Shown here piece after piece: positions 49,153 to 59,243 of a stretch of 64,000 nt of DNA; positions within the stretch are counted from its first letter, which is position 1, and every line of letters starts with the position of its first letter. A program made the position numbers and the translations under genes. The DNA is from Enterobacteriaceae bacterium UBA5654 (GTDB lineage Bacteria; Pseudomonadota; Gammaproteobacteria; Enterobacterales; Enterobacteriaceae). The stretch spans positions 1 through 64,000 of the forward strand of contig DIJC01000005.1 of assembly GCA_002421005.1 (NCBI GenBank). Direction: 5' to 3'. A model generated the notes under the pieces. The model ran no database searches. It worked only from the letters and a program-made list of their open reading frames with translations, and had not been told where the DNA came from.

Positions 49153-50517
49153 GTGATTAGTCTATTCGACATGTTTAAAGTGGGGATTGGTCCCTCCTCT
49201 TCCCACACCGTAGGGCCAATGAAGGCCGGGAAACAGTTCGTCGATGATCTGGTGGAAAAAGATCTGCTGACAAGCGTCACCCGCGTGGCGGTTGACGTCT
49301 ACGGCTCGCTGTCGTTAACCGGCAAAGGACACCATACCGATATCGCCATTATTATGGGACTGGCGGGTAATCTGCCTGCCACGGTAGATATTGACAGTAT
49401 CCCGGCGTTTATCCGCGATGTTGAAACGCGCGGTCGCCTGCTGCTGGCCCAGGGCAGCCATGAAGTGGATTTCCCGCACGGCGACGGGATGCGTTTTCAC
49501 AGTGAAAACCTGCCGCTGCACGAAAACGGCATGGTGATCCACGCGTGGAACGGCGATAAAGAAATCTACAGCAAAACGTATTACTCCATCGGCGGCGGTT
49601 TTATCGTCGATGAAGAGCATTTTGGCAACGACGCCAGCGGCGACGTTAGCGTGCCGTATCCGTTTAAATCCGCCAAAGAGATGCTGGGCTACTGCAAAGA
49701 AACCGGCCTGTCGCTGTCCGGCATGGTGATGCAGAACGAACTGGCGCTGCACAGCAAAAAAGAAATTGAAGAATATTTTGCCGACGTCTGGCAGACCATG
49801 CGCGCCTGTATCGATCGCGGTCTGAATACTGAAGGCGTGCTGCCGGGTCCGCTGCGCGTGCCGCGTCGCGCGCCTGCCCTGCGCCGGATGCTGGTGTCCA
49901 GCGACAAACTGTCCAACGATCCGATGATCGTCATCGACTGGGTGAATATGTTTGCGCTGGCGGTCAATGAAGAGAACGCCGCAGGCGGCCGCGTCGTCAC
50001 CGCGCCAACCAACGGCGCGTGCGGAATTGTTCCGGCGGTACTGGCCTACTACGATCACTTTATTGAATCGGTCAGCCCGGATATTTATATTCGCTATTTC
50101 CTCGCGGCGGGCGCAATTGGTGCGCTGTATAAAATGAACGCCTCTATTTCCGGTGCCGAAGTGGGCTGTCAGGGAGAAGTGGGTGTCGCCTGCTCAATGG
50201 CCGCAGCGGGTCTTGCGGAACTGCTGGGTGCCAGCCCGGAGCAGGTGTGCGTAGCCGCAGAAATTGGCATGGAGCACAATCTCGGCTTAACCTGCGATCC
50301 GGTTGCCGGTCAGGTGCAGGTGCCGTGCATTGAGCGTAACGCTATCGCCTCGGTCAAAGCGATTAACTCGGCGCGCATGGCGATGCGCCGCACCAGCGAG
50401 CCGCGCGTGTCGCTGGATAAAGTCATTGAGACGATGTATGAAACGGGTAAAGACATGAACGCCAAATACCGCGAAACCTCGCGCGGGGGCCTGGCAATTA
50501 AAGTTCAGTGTGACTAA
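49153..50517 (+). CDS. sdaA: L-serine dehydratase 1
   Basis: 454 residues (same as E. coli SdaA), from a GTG start. It deaminates L-serine to pyruvate and ammonia using an oxygen-labile [4Fe-4S] cluster. The N-terminal beta domain starts [21 protein letters not shown]; Cys ligands of the cluster lie in [28 protein letters not shown] and the following segment. The 160-base leader holds no other gene. Confidence 0.96.
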   Translation: MISLFDMFKVGIGPSSSHTVGPMKAGKQFVDDLVEKDLLTSVTRVAVDVYGSLSLTGKGHHTDIAIIMGLAGNLPATVDIDSIPAFIRDVETRGRLLLAQGSHEVDFPHGDGMRFHSENLPLHENGMVIHAWNGDKEIYSKTYYSIGGGFIVDEEHFGNDASGDVSVPYPFKSAKEMLGYCKETGLSLSGMVMQNELALHSKKEIEEYFADVWQTMRACIDRGLNTEGVLPGPLRVPRRAPALRRMLVSSDKLSNDPMIVIDWVNMFALAVNEENAAGGRVVTAPTNGACGIVPAVLAYYDHFIESVSPDIYIRYFLAAGAIGALYKMNASISGAEVGCQGEVGVACSMAAAGLAELLGASPEQVCVAAEIGMEHNLGLTCDPVAGQVQVPCIERNAIASVKAINSARMAMRRTSEPRVSLDKVIETMYETGKDMNAKYRETSRGGLAIKVQCD

Positions 50518-50527
50518 TTTCTCTTCT

Positions 50528-50547
50528 GCCCACCTTAACCGGTGGGC
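50528..50547 (+). terminator. Terminator-like stem after sdaA
   Basis: GCCCACC and GGTGGGC arms around TTAACC lie ten bases after the sdaA stop. No T-run follows (AATTCCC), so termination may be rho-assisted. Confidence 0.55.
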
Positions 50548-50645
50548 AATTCCCGCTATATTCTCGTCGCCTCCTCCTTTCCGCACTACAATTTTATTGT
50601 ACCGTTGGCACAACGTCAGTTATACGAGATTGATAAAAACCAGCC

Positions 50646-52244
50646 ATGCAAACAGCACAGCGGATCATCGTCAATTATCGGCGTAAGCGCATTATCGTCA
50701 GTACCATCGTGGCGCTGATTACGCTTAGCCTGACCTTAGGGATACGATTTATTTCGCAGCGTAGCCTAAATCAGGAACGCATTCAGGAAGCTGCCGCGCA
50801 GGCCGTCGCCACTCTGGACAGAATTCTTTTGCCGCTGGAAAACGGGCGCAGCGAGACGATGAGTCTGGTTGGTCTGCCCTGTAGTGAAGCGCAGCCGCTT
50901 ATCCGTAAAAAAGCGGCGATGCTGCAAACCGTTCGCTCCATTGCGCTGGTAAAATCCGGCATTCTGTACTGTTCCAGTATTTTCGGCGAGCGCGATGTGC
51001 CGGTTAATCAGCTCCAGCCCGCTCTGCCTGCCAGCGAAGACCGTCTGCTGCTTTCCACCGATCAGTCGCTGCTAAAAGGTTCGCCGATTATGCTGCAATG
51101 GTATCCCGTCTCGGCCGATGGCGAGGATGGGGTGATGGAGAGCATTAATATCGAACTGCTCAGTAGCCTGATTCTTAGCCCGCGCGCGCCGTTAATTTCG
51201 GCACTCAGCCTGACGCTGGGCGACCGTCATTATATTGAAGGCGTGGGCGTGGTCGAGCGTCTGCCCGAAGATCAGGATCACCCGCTTTACCGCCTCGCCT
51301 CGGCGAATTTCCCTTTTACGATTAATGTCAGCACCCCCGGCGCAACGATGCTGGCACTGCGCGATCTGCCCAGCCAGCTCCCACTGGCACTGATCCTTAG
51401 CACTCTGCTGGCGTGGATTGCCTGGCTCGCGACGGCGGGCCGGATGAGCTTTACGTGGGAAATCAATCTGGGCATCGCCGCCCACGAGTTTGAGATTTTT
51501 TGTCAGCCGCTGCTGGATGCCCGCTCGCGCCAGTGTACCGGCGTAGAAATTCTCCTGCGCTGGAATAATCCCCGGCAGGGCTGGATTTCGCCGGATGTGT
51601 TTATACCCATCGCTGAAGACCACAATCTGATTATCCCGCTGACCCGCTACGTGATCGCTGAAACCGCACGCAATCTGGCGCTCTTTCCGGCCACCAGCGG
51701 TTTTCATATCGGGATTAACGTCGCCGCCAGCCATTTGCGGCGCGGTATTTTGTTAAAAGATCTCAACCGCTACTGGTTTAACATGCATCCGAAGCAGCAA
51801 CTGGTGGTGGAACTGACCGAGCGCGATGCGCTGGAAGATGTGGATTACCGGCTGGTGCGGGAGCTGCATCGTAAAGAGGTGAAGCTGGCGATTGATGATT
51901 TCGGCACCGGCAACAGCTCCCTTTCCTGGCTGGAAAAACTGCGCCCGGACGTGCTGAAAATCGACAAATCGTTTACTGCCGCGATTGGCACTGATGCGGT
52001 AAATTCGACGGTGACGGATATGATTATTGCGCTCGGAAAGCGCCTGCGCATCGAACTGGTGGCGGAAGGGGTGGAAACAGAGCCGCAGGCGGTTTACCTG
52101 CGTCACCACGGAGTGCAATTGTTACAGGGATATTTATATGCGCGTCCGATGCCTATCAATGAATTTCCACAGTGGCTGGCGGAATCGTCTCCGCCAGCCC
52201 TGCGACAAAATCGCCATCCCAGGCCGATTATTCCGTTGCGTTAA
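50646..52244 (+). CDS. pdeD: Cyclic di-GMP phosphodiesterase PdeD (CSS-EAL)
   Basis: 532 residues. Two membrane helices (about 18-37 and 246-264) flank a periplasmic CSS domain with the eponymous motif ILYCSSIFG (about residue 110) and a second Cys (LPCSEAQ). Oxidation of these Cys by DsbA/DsbB is known to control relatives. The cytosolic EAL domain has the signature as VEILLRW (so E-I-L rather than EAL), plus catalytic [27 protein letters not shown] and EGVET, so it should be active. dsbB is in this window. Orthologue of E. coli YoaD/PdeD. Confidence 0.94.
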   Translation: MQTAQRIIVNYRRKRIIVSTIVALITLSLTLGIRFISQRSLNQERIQEAAAQAVATLDRILLPLENGRSETMSLVGLPCSEAQPLIRKKAAMLQTVRSIALVKSGILYCSSIFGERDVPVNQLQPALPASEDRLLLSTDQSLLKGSPIMLQWYPVSADGEDGVMESINIELLSSLILSPRAPLISALSLTLGDRHYIEGVGVVERLPEDQDHPLYRLASANFPFTINVSTPGATMLALRDLPSQLPLALILSTLLAWIAWLATAGRMSFTWEINLGIAAHEFEIFCQPLLDARSRQCTGVEILLRWNNPRQGWISPDVFIPIAEDHNLIIPLTRYVIAETARNLALFPATSGFHIGINVAASHLRRGILLKDLNRYWFNMHPKQQLVVELTERDALEDVDYRLVRELHRKEVKLAIDDFGTGNSSLSWLEKLRPDVLKIDKSFTAAIGTDAVNSTVTDMIIALGKRLRIELVAEGVETEPQAVYLRHHGVQLLQGYLYARPMPINEFPQWLAESSPPALRQNRHPRPIIPLR

Positions 52245-53806
52245 GCGTCCTGATCGTCCTCGTGAACGGAGGCTTCTTTAATGACGCGAACCAGGTCCAC
52301 ACGATAGTCGTTCGCTTTGACGATGGTGATTTGCAGCGGAGCCAGTTCGATCACCTCCCCCACGCGCGGAATATGACCGTTCACCGCGATGACCAGACCA
52401 GCGACCGTGGCGACGTCTTCATCATCATTCACCAGGTTATCCAGCCCCAGCGCATGCTGTAAGGCGTGGAGATCGGTGCCGCCTTTGACCAGCCAGCCGT
52501 CGCCATCGGAGACGATTTCCGGCGTTTCGTCGGCGTCAGGGAATTCACCGGCAATGGCTTCCAGTACGTCAAGCGGCGTAACCAGCCCCTGCACCACCCC
52601 GAACTCGTTGGTGACAATCACAAAGCTACCGCGTGCGCGGCGCAGTACGCCCAGCAGATTGATGGGGTCCAGCGTCTCCGGCACCACAATCGCCGGAGAG
52701 GACGACGCCATCGCCGCCACGTCTTCACCCGCTTCCAGTGCCACCAGCAGCTCTTTTGCCCGCACAATACCAATCACTTCATCCAGTTCGCCCCGGCATA
52801 CCGGGAACAGGCTGTGTGGAGAAGACAGCAGTTGCTGACGGATTTCGTCGCGGCTCAGGTTGGCATCCACCCAGCTAATGTCCCCGCGCGGCGTCATAAT
52901 GCTGCGCAGCGAGCGGGACGCCAGCGTCAACACGCCGTTAATCATGTAGCGCTCTTCATCGGCAAACGCCCCTTCCGGGATTGGCACGTTGGTATGGCTG
53001 TCCGTTTCATTGGTCGGGCTGGTGCGTTTACGCCCGCCCATCAGACGCAAAATGGCGTCAGCGGTACGCGCGCGCAACGGCAGCGTGGACTGATGGCGAA
53101 TAAAATTGCGTCGCGCCACCTGGTTGAAAAACTCGATAATGATCGAGAAGCCAATCGCCGCGTACAGATAACCTTTCGGGATATGGAAGCCGAACCCTTC
53201 TGCCACAAGGCTTAAGCCAATCATCAGCAGGAAGCTCAGACACAACACCACGACCGTTGGATGCTGGTTAACAAAGTTTGTCAGCGGCTTCGAGGCCAGC
53301 AGCATCACCGCCATTGCAATCACCACCGCCGCCATCATTACCGGCAGGTGATTTACCATCCCGACGGCCGTGATCACCGCATCGAGTGAAAAAACCGCAT
53401 CAAGGACTACAATTTGAAGCACCACCACCCAAAAGCTGGCGTAACCTTTGCCGTGGCCGTCATCGTGCTGGCGATTTTCCAGCCGTTCGTGCAGTTCGGT
53501 CGTGGCCTTAAACAGCAGGAATATCCCCCCCAGCAGCATGATCAGATCGCGCCCGGAGAAGGCGTAATCCCAGACGCTGAAAAGGGGTTTGGTCAGCGTG
53601 ACCATCCAGGAGATCACCGACAGCAGCCCAAGTCGCATCACCAGCGCCAGCGACAGACCGATCAAACGGGCTTTGTCACGCTGTTTCGGCGGCAGTTTAT
53701 CAGCGAGGATCGCAATGAAGACGAGGTTATCAATACCGAGCACGATCTCAAGAACGACAAGCGTTAAGAGACCGATCCAGATTGAAGGATCCATTAAGAA
53801 TTCCAT
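52241..53806 (-). CDS. yoaE: TerC-family membrane protein with CBS and CorC domains, YoaE
   Basis: 521 residues. Residues 1-235 form the TerC domain with about seven membrane helices and conserved Asp in [13 protein letters not shown]. Two CBS domains follow (about 300-430, starting [11 protein letters not shown]), then a CorC_HlyC-type C-terminal domain. TerC proteins are implicated in metal, often Mn2+, export. The stop codon overlaps that of the convergent pdeD by four bases. AGGAG seven bases before the ATG lies inside the preceding upstream ORF, which ends two bases before this start. Confidence 0.93.
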   Translation of the reverse strand: MEFLMDPSIWIGLLTLVVLEIVLGIDNLVFIAILADKLPPKQRDKARLIGLSLALVMRLGLLSVISWMVTLTKPLFSVWDYAFSGRDLIMLLGGIFLLFKATTELHERLENRQHDDGHGKGYASFWVVVLQIVVLDAVFSLDAVITAVGMVNHLPVMMAAVVIAMAVMLLASKPLTNFVNQHPTVVVLCLSFLLMIGLSLVAEGFGFHIPKGYLYAAIGFSIIIEFFNQVARRNFIRHQSTLPLRARTADAILRLMGGRKRTSPTNETDSHTNVPIPEGAFADEERYMINGVLTLASRSLRSIMTPRGDISWVDANLSRDEIRQQLLSSPHSLFPVCRGELDEVIGIVRAKELLVALEAGEDVAAMASSSPAIVVPETLDPINLLGVLRRARGSFVIVTNEFGVVQGLVTPLDVLEAIAGEFPDADETPEIVSDGDGWLVKGGTDLHALQHALGLDNLVNDDEDVATVAGLVIAVNGHIPRVGEVIELAPLQITIVKANDYRVDLVRVIKEASVHEDDQDA

Positions 53807-53808
53807 GG

Positions 53809-53940
53809 TCAGCTCCTGCTAACGGCGTGCGTCGTCATCGCCTGGGTTACTTCAGGCGTAACAATGACGGAAAGGGTGATGGGAAAAGCATCAGGAGTAC
53901 GAATGTACTCTGGCGTGGAAAGGCGTCGGTGACGGTCCAT
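53809..53940 (-). CDS. Upstream ORF of yoaE (43 codons)
   Basis: ATG at 53940 opens a 43-codon frame (begins [14 protein letters not shown]) that ends with TGA two bases before the yoaE ATG, and the yoaE ribosome-binding site lies in its last codons. An AGGAG lies further upstream, separated from the ATG by a GGGCA-GT-TGCCC hairpin. This looks like a regulatory leader ORF translationally coupled to yoaE. It may be the counterpart of the small protein named YoaL in E. coli; I could not verify that. The frame stays open to an ATG at 53991. Confidence 0.55.
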   Translation of the reverse strand: MDRHRRLSTPEYIRTPDAFPITLSVIVTPEVTQAMTTHAVSRS

Positions 53941-54242
53941 ACGGCGGGCAACTGCCCTGTTCTCCTGTGATGTTAAACGAAATGTAAACATAACAGACAA
54001 AAATAATCTTTGGCAAAGATTTACCTGTCTTTGCATTCTGTGCGATTTTTTGTGCTGCGAAATTAATATGCTTATAAATTTAAATTACGGATCTTCATCA
54101 CATTATTTATTTTTTTACTAACTAAAATAATTCATTGTAGTAACCATTTTAGGGCCAGAAAGCGATCTGAATCGATTCAATGTAACAGAACGGTTCACAA
54201 ATGCATCCGTCGATGTATTAACGATAATAAAGGAGGTAGCAA
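53941..54242. promoter_or_regulatory. Divergent control region of yoaE and manXYZ
   Basis: No gene in about 300 bases. For yoaE, a TTGCCA and TATGTT pair on the minus strand (about 53985-54015) could be the promoter. The manX side is AT-rich and should contain the CRP and Mlc sites known in E. coli; a TCACA half-site is visible at about 54098, but I could not place a full operator. AGGAGG lies eight bases before the manX GTG. Confidence 0.45.
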
Positions 54243-55211
54243 GTGACGATTGCTATTGTAATTGGTACACATGGTTGGGCTGCAGAACAACTGCTCAAAA
54301 CAGCAGAAATGCTGTTGGGCGAGCAGGAAAACGTCGGCTGGATTGACTTTGTCCCAGGCGAAAACGCAGAAACGCTGATCGAGAAGTACAACGCTCAGCT
54401 CACAAAGCTGGATACCAGCAAAGGCGTGCTGTTTCTCGTCGATACATGGGGAGGCAGTCCGTTTAACGCTGCCAGCCGCATTGTCGTCGATAAAGAGCAC
54501 TATGAAGTCATTGCGGGCGTCAACATTCCGATGCTGGTCGAAACGTTGATGGGTCGTGATGATAATCCGACGTTCGATGAACTGGTGGCTCTGGCGGTGG
54601 AAACCGGTCGTGAAGGCGTTAAGGCGCTGAAAGCGCAACCGGTTGAAAAAGCGGCCCCTGCTCCGGTTGCCGCCGCGCCACGCGCCGCAGCACCGGTAAA
54701 ACCGATGGGTCCCAATGACTATATGACCATTGGCCTGGCGCGTATCGATGACCGTCTGATCCATGGTCAGGTTGCTACCCGCTGGACGAAAGAAACCAAC
54801 GTGCGCCGCATTATTGTGGTCAGCGACGAAGTGGCCGCTGATACAGTGCGTAAAACGCTGCTGACGCAGGTTGCTCCTCCGGGCGTCACCGCGCATGTGG
54901 TGGACGTTGATAAAATGATCCGCGTTTATAACAACCCGAAATATGCGGGCGAGCGCGTCATGCTGCTGTTCACTAACCCGACTGATGTAGAACGTCTTGT
55001 TGAGGGCGGCGTGAAAATCACCACCGTCAACATCGGCGGCATGGCATTCCGGCAGGGTAAAACACAGGTAAATAACGCCGTTTCGGTGGATGAAAAAGAT
55101 ATTGCCGCGTTCAGGCAACTGAACGATCGCGGTATTGAACTGGAAGTCCGTAAAGTTTCCAACGATCCGAAACTGAAAATGATGGATCTGATCGGCAAAA
55201 TCGGGAAATAA
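54243..55211 (+). CDS. manX: Mannose PTS component IIAB
   Basis: 322 residues from a GTG start with AAGGAGG. The IIA domain has its phospho-His in VIGTHGWAAEQL (His10), followed by an Ala/Pro linker (about 135-160) and the IIB domain with phospho-His in DDRLIHGQVATRW (about 175). It phosphorylates mannose, glucose and glucosamine brought in by ManYZ. In E. coli its mRNA is a target of the sRNA SgrS. Confidence 0.97.
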   Translation: MTIAIVIGTHGWAAEQLLKTAEMLLGEQENVGWIDFVPGENAETLIEKYNAQLTKLDTSKGVLFLVDTWGGSPFNAASRIVVDKEHYEVIAGVNIPMLVETLMGRDDNPTFDELVALAVETGREGVKALKAQPVEKAAPAPVAAAPRAAAPVKPMGPNDYMTIGLARIDDRLIHGQVATRWTKETNVRRIIVVSDEVAADTVRKTLLTQVAPPGVTAHVVDVDKMIRVYNNPKYAGERVMLLFTNPTDVERLVEGGVKITTVNIGGMAFRQGKTQVNNAVSVDEKDIAAFRQLNDRGIELEVRKVSNDPKLKMMDLIGKIGK

Positions 55212-55273
55212 CGCGTTGCGCTGATATCACTCAGTTTTCACACTTTAAGTCTTACGTTTATAGGAGAAGTACA

Positions 55274-56074
55274 ATGGAGATTACCATTCTTCAGATTGTG
55301 CTGGTGTTCATCGTAGCGTGTATCGCGGGTATGGAGTCGATACTGGATGAATTTCAGTTTCACCGCCCGCTGGTCGCATGTACCCTCGTGGGTATCGTTC
55401 TTGGGGATATGAAAACCGGTATTATTATCGGTGGTACTCTGGAAATGATCGCTCTCGGCTGGATGAACATCGGTGCGGCAGTTGCACCTGATGCGGCGCT
55501 GGCGTCCATCATTTCTACCATTCTGGTTATCGCGGGTCATCAGGGCATTGGTTCCGGTATCGCACTGGCTATCCCGCTGGCCGCAGCAGGCCAGGTATTG
55601 ACCATCATCGTGCGTACCATCACCGTGGCTTTCCAGCACGCAGCGGATAAGGCGGCTGATAACGGCAACCTGACGGCGCTGTCCTGGATCCACGTTTCGT
55701 CCCTGTTCTTACAGGCTATGCGTATCGCTATCCCGGCTGTGATTGTTGCGGTGTCTGTAGGCACCAGCGAAGTACAGAACATGCTGAACGCCATTCCTGA
55801 AGTGGTGACCAGCGGTCTGAACATCGCTGGTGGCATGATTGTGGTAGTTGGTTACGCCATGGTCATCAACATGATGCGTGCGGGCTATCTGATGCCGTTC
55901 TTCTATCTGGGCTTCGTTACTGCGGCTTTCACCAACTTCAACCTGGTTGCGCTGGGTGTGATTGGTGCTGTTATGGCGGTTCTGTATATTCAGCTCAGCC
56001 CGAAATACAACCGCTCTGTAGGTACAGCTGCTCCGGCTGCTGGCGCTAACGATCTTGATAACGAACTGGACTAA
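55274..56074 (+). CDS. manY: Mannose PTS permease IIC
   Basis: 266 residues with about eight membrane helices; the IIC signature is GIVLGDMKTGIIIGGTLEMIALGWMNIG (about residues 37-64). It forms the sugar channel with ManZ and also serves as entry site for lambda DNA and some bacteriocins. TAGGAGA lies before the ATG. manZ follows within 13 bases. Confidence 0.97.
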   Translation: MEITILQIVLVFIVACIAGMESILDEFQFHRPLVACTLVGIVLGDMKTGIIIGGTLEMIALGWMNIGAAVAPDAALASIISTILVIAGHQGIGSGIALAIPLAAAGQVLTIIVRTITVAFQHAADKAADNGNLTALSWIHVSSLFLQAMRIAIPAVIVAVSVGTSEVQNMLNAIPEVVTSGLNIAGGMIVVVGYAMVINMMRAGYLMPFFYLGFVTAAFTNFNLVALGVIGAVMAVLYIQLSPKYNRSVGTAAPAAGANDLDNELD

Positions 56075-56086
56075 CAGGTGAGCGAA

Positions 56087-56938
56087 ATGGTTGAGACCAA
56101 AAAAATTATCACTGAGAAAAAACTCACCCCGGGCGATATTCGCGGCGTGTTCCTGCGTTCGAACCTGTTCCAGGGGTCATGGAACTTCGAACGTATGCAG
56201 GCGCTGGGCTTCTGCTTCTCAATGGTTCCGGCAATCAAACGCCTGTACCCGGAGAACAACGAAGCGCGTCGTCAGGCGATTAAACGTCATCTGGAGTTCT
56301 TTAACACCCATCCTTACGTTGCAGCACCGGTACTCGGCGTTACGCTGGCGATGGAAGAGCAGCGTGCTAACGGCGCAGAGATCGACGATGGTGCCATCAA
56401 CGGTATCAAAGTCGGCCTGATGGGACCGCTGGCAGGCGTGGGCGACCCGATCTTCTGGGGTACGGTGCGTCCGGTATTTGCGGCACTCGGCGCGGGTATC
56501 GCGATGAGCGGCAGCCTGCTGGGGCCACTGCTGTTCTTCATCCTGTTTAACGTGGTACGTCTGGCAACGCGTTACTATGGCGTGGCTTACGGCTACCGCA
56601 AAGGTATCGATATCGTTAAAGATATGGGCGGCGGCTTCCTGCAAAAACTGACTGAGGGGGCGTCAATCCTCGGCCTGTTTGTCATGGGGGCACTGGTCAA
56701 CAAGTGGACGCACGTTAATATTCCGCTGGTGGTATCGCGTATTACCGACCAGACCGGTAAAGAAAACGTCACCACTGTACAGACCATTCTCGATCAGCTG
56801 ATGCCGGGCCTGGTCCCGCTGCTGCTGACCTTCGCCTGTATGTGGCTGCTGCGTAAGAAAGTTAACCCACTGTGGATCATCGTTGGCTTCTTCGTCATCG
56901 GTATCGCGGGTTATGCTATCGGTCTGCTGGGCCTGTAA
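56087..56938 (+). CDS. manZ: Mannose PTS permease IID
   Basis: 283 residues, the E. coli length, from ATG 56087 with AGGTGA five bases upstream. A GTG three codons earlier is possible. Conserved IID segments are GDIRGVFLRSNLFQGSWNFERMQ and GVGDPIFWGTVRP. The protein has a long cytosolic N-terminal part and a C-terminal membrane helix. Last gene of manXYZ, followed by a strong terminator. Confidence 0.97.
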   Translation: MVETKKIITEKKLTPGDIRGVFLRSNLFQGSWNFERMQALGFCFSMVPAIKRLYPENNEARRQAIKRHLEFFNTHPYVAAPVLGVTLAMEEQRANGAEIDDGAINGIKVGLMGPLAGVGDPIFWGTVRPVFAALGAGIAMSGSLLGPLLFFILFNVVRLATRYYGVAYGYRKGIDIVKDMGGGFLQKLTEGASILGLFVMGALVNKWTHVNIPLVVSRITDQTGKENVTTVQTILDQLMPGLVPLLLTFACMWLLRKKVNPLWIIVGFFVIGIAGYAIGLLGL

Positions 56939-56952
56939 TAAATTTGTTATCC

Positions 56953-56980
56953 GCCGGGGGCTTGCCCCCGGCTTTTTTTT
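56953..56980 (+). terminator. Terminator of manXYZ
   Basis: GCCGGGGG and CCCCCGGC arms around CTTG are followed by eight T. It lies 14 bases after the manZ stop codon. Confidence 0.96.
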
Positions 56981-56991
56981 GAGGAAAATCA

Positions 56992-57447
56992 ATGGCCCTT
57001 ACCGATATCGTGCTGATACTGTTTATCGCCCTGCTGCTGGCGTTTGCCATTTACGATCAGTTCATCATGCCTCGCCGTAACGGTCCCACCCTGCTTGCCA
57101 TCCCGCTGCTGCGCCGCAGCCGGGTAGATAGCGTGATTTTTGTCGGTCTGGTGGCGATCCTTATCTATAACAACGTCACCAGCCAGGGTGCAATATTAAC
57201 CACATGGTTATTAAGTGCGCTGGCATTAATGGGTTTATATCTGTTCTGGATCCGCACGCCGAAGATTGTGTTCAAAAAACAGGGCTTTTTCTTCACCAAT
57301 GCATGGATAGAATATAACCGTATTAAAGAGATGAATTTATCGGAAGACGGCGTTCTGGTGATGCAATTAGAGCAGCGTCGCCTGCTGGTCAGAGTGCGAA
57401 ATATCGACGATCTGGAAAAGATTTATAAATTACTTGTTGTTAATTAA
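56992..57447 (+). CDS. yobD: DUF986 inner membrane protein YobD
   Basis: 151 residues (E. coli 152), three predicted membrane helices (about 5-22, 43-60, 65-83) and a cytosolic C-terminal domain ending [14 protein letters not shown]. It matches E. coli YobD; function unknown. The ribosome-binding site TGAGGAAAATC follows the manZ terminator immediately, so partial read-through may drive it. Confidence 0.92.
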   Translation: MALTDIVLILFIALLLAFAIYDQFIMPRRNGPTLLAIPLLRRSRVDSVIFVGLVAILIYNNVTSQGAILTTWLLSALALMGLYLFWIRTPKIVFKKQGFFFTNAWIEYNRIKEMNLSEDGVLVMQLEQRRLLVRVRNIDDLEKIYKLLVVN

Positions 57448-57654
57448 TGTGTTACATTCATAGCTATTGCTATATTACCGGGTTAATAAGGTTATTAATA
57501 TATAGCCACGGCTATATTTGTTGATCAATACACCTGGTGTTATTAACGTTTTATTTACTCCAAAAAGCAAATGAAAATCGTTATCAACAAGATAGCGGAA
57601 TAGCGCGTATTTGTTATTGTCTTATATTAAATAAATATGTTAAGGTTGCGCCCG

Positions 57655-57790
57655 TCATTGGGGAGTAGCCAATTTCCTTATTCCCGGAAATGTACGTGTC
57701 AACATACTCGTTGCAAAACGTGGCACGTACGGATCGCCAGACGGCGGTCAGGCGAGACCATAGGCGCATCAACTGCTATTTGCTGGGGGC
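57655..57790 (+). promoter_or_regulatory. yybP-ykoY manganese riboswitch of mntP
   Basis: The leader contains the conserved pieces of this aptamer in order: GGGGAGTAGCC at 57659-57669, the ACGTGTCAACATACTC junction near 57694, a paired region, then CAGGCGAGACCA near 57749. In E. coli mntP this element raises translation when Mn2+ binds. The mntP ribosome-binding site lies about 30 bases beyond its end. The 200 bases from yobD to here hold no gene. Confidence 0.88.
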
Positions 57791-57827
57791 AGTGGTGTGT
57801 TATATGGATCCCGGTCAGGACGCTGTT

Positions 57828-58391
57828 ATGAATTTATCTGCCACTATCCTTCTTGCTCTTGGCATGTCGATGGACGCTTTCGCCGCTTCAATCGGCAAAG
57901 GTGCCACCCTCAAAAAACCTAAATTCTCTGAAGCCCTGCGAACCGGTCTGATTTTTGGCGCGGTCGAAACCCTGACGCCGCTGATTGGCTGGGGGCTGGG
58001 GATGCTCGCCACCCAGTTCGTCCTCGAATGGAACCACTGGATCGCCTTTTTCCTGCTGCTGTTTCTCGGTTGTCGGATGGTGCTTGAAGGCTGCCGGGGT
58101 AATGACGACGCGCTGGAGCCGCCGCATCGTCACGGCTTCTGGCTGCTGGTGACGACCGCGATCGCCACCAGCCTTGACGCAATGGCGGTGGGTGTCGGCC
58201 TCGCTTTTTTACAGGTCAGCATCGTCACCACCGCGCTGGCGATTGGCTGCGCCACCTTTGTGATGTCCACCATCGGAATGGTGCTCGGTCGCTTTATTGG
58301 CCCGCTGCTCGGCAAACGGGCTGAAATTCTTGGCGGCATCGTGCTGATAGGTATTGGTGTACAAATCCTCTGGAGCCACTACGCCGGTTAA
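57828..58391 (+). CDS. mntP: Manganese efflux pump MntP
   Basis: 187 residues, about six membrane helices in two repeats, each with a conserved acidic helix ([14 protein letters not shown] at 13-26 and [14 protein letters not shown] near 115). These Asp residues line the Mn2+ path. ATG at 57828 restores the E. coli N terminus and has AGGA upstream; the longer ORF runs through the riboswitch. It converges with rlmA, overlapping by four bases. Confidence 0.96.
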   Translation: MNLSATILLALGMSMDAFAASIGKGATLKKPKFSEALRTGLIFGAVETLTPLIGWGLGMLATQFVLEWNHWIAFFLLLFLGCRMVLEGCRGNDDALEPPHRHGFWLLVTTAIATSLDAMAVGVGLAFLQVSIVTTALAIGCATFVMSTIGMVLGRFIGPLLGKRAEILGGIVLIGIGVQILWSHYAG

Positions 58392-59182
58392 CGCTCCCGC
58401 TGCCAGCAGTGAAGGCTAAAATCGGTCTGGCAGTGAAACACTTCCTGCGCCGCTAACGTTTCCCACACTGACGGTTTTGCCCGCCAGGCAAACGGCGTCA
58501 TCTGTAATAATGCTACCGCTTCTGCTCCCGTTAGCGTCATGGTGTAGTCCAGCGAGTCATGCTCCTGAAGGATAAAACCGGGCAGTTGCTCATAACTCTC
58601 CTCATGCAGCTGGATCTGCGCATAGATCAGTCCTTTTAACTCCATCAGATGCCGTGGCCCTGGCGTCACCGTAAATACCCAGCCGCCGGGTTTCACCACT
58701 CTTGCCAACTCCTGGGGATTGCAGGGGGCATAAATACGCACCACGGCGTCCATGCTGTCGGCGTTAAACGGTAGCCGCTGGCTGGATGCCACGCAGAAAT
58801 TGACCTGTGGATAACGCTTTGCCGCCGGACGGATCGCCGCTTTTGCCACATCCAGCCCCCAGGTTTCGTCGGCGATGTCGGCAAAAGCGTGCGTGTAATA
58901 ACCTTCACCACAGCCAATATCCAGCAGGGCGGAGGGCGCGACAGCGCGCAGTTTCGTTACCAGTTTATCGCGCAACGGCTGATAGTGTCCGGCGTCCAAA
59001 AAAGCCCGGCGGGCCTGCATCATCTGCGCGCTGTCTCCCGGATCGCGTGACCGTTTATGCTGAACCGGCAGCAAATTAACATAGCCCTCTTTCGCCCGGT
59101 CGAAGCGGTGTTGCTGCGGACAAAGATAGCTATTTTCCTGCCGGGTTAACGGGGCGTGACAAAGCGGGCAACTGTAGGACAT
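58388..59182 (-). CDS. rlmA: 23S rRNA (guanine745-N1)-methyltransferase RlmA
   Basis: 264 residues (E. coli 269). The N-terminal zinc finger has CPLCHAPL (5-12) and CPQQH (22-26). The SAM-binding motif [14 protein letters not shown] (about 87-100) begins the class I methyltransferase domain. It methylates G745 of 23S rRNA. It sits between mntP and the PBP3SAL-like gene. Confidence 0.95.
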   Translation of the reverse strand: MSYSCPLCHAPLTRQENSYLCPQQHRFDRAKEGYVNLLPVQHKRSRDPGDSAQMMQARRAFLDAGHYQPLRDKLVTKLRAVAPSALLDIGCGEGYYTHAFADIADETWGLDVAKAAIRPAAKRYPQVNFCVASSQRLPFNADSMDAVVRIYAPCNPQELARVVKPGGWVFTVTPGPRHLMELKGLIYAQIQLHEESYEQLPGFILQEHDSLDYTMTLTGAEAVALLQMTPFAWRAKPSVWETLAAQEVFHCQTDFSLHCWQRER

Positions 59183-59243
59183 GACGACTCCGGGAAAAAT
59201 TTGAGGGCGAAAGTGTAACGCTTATCGCCCTGCGGGGAAATCA

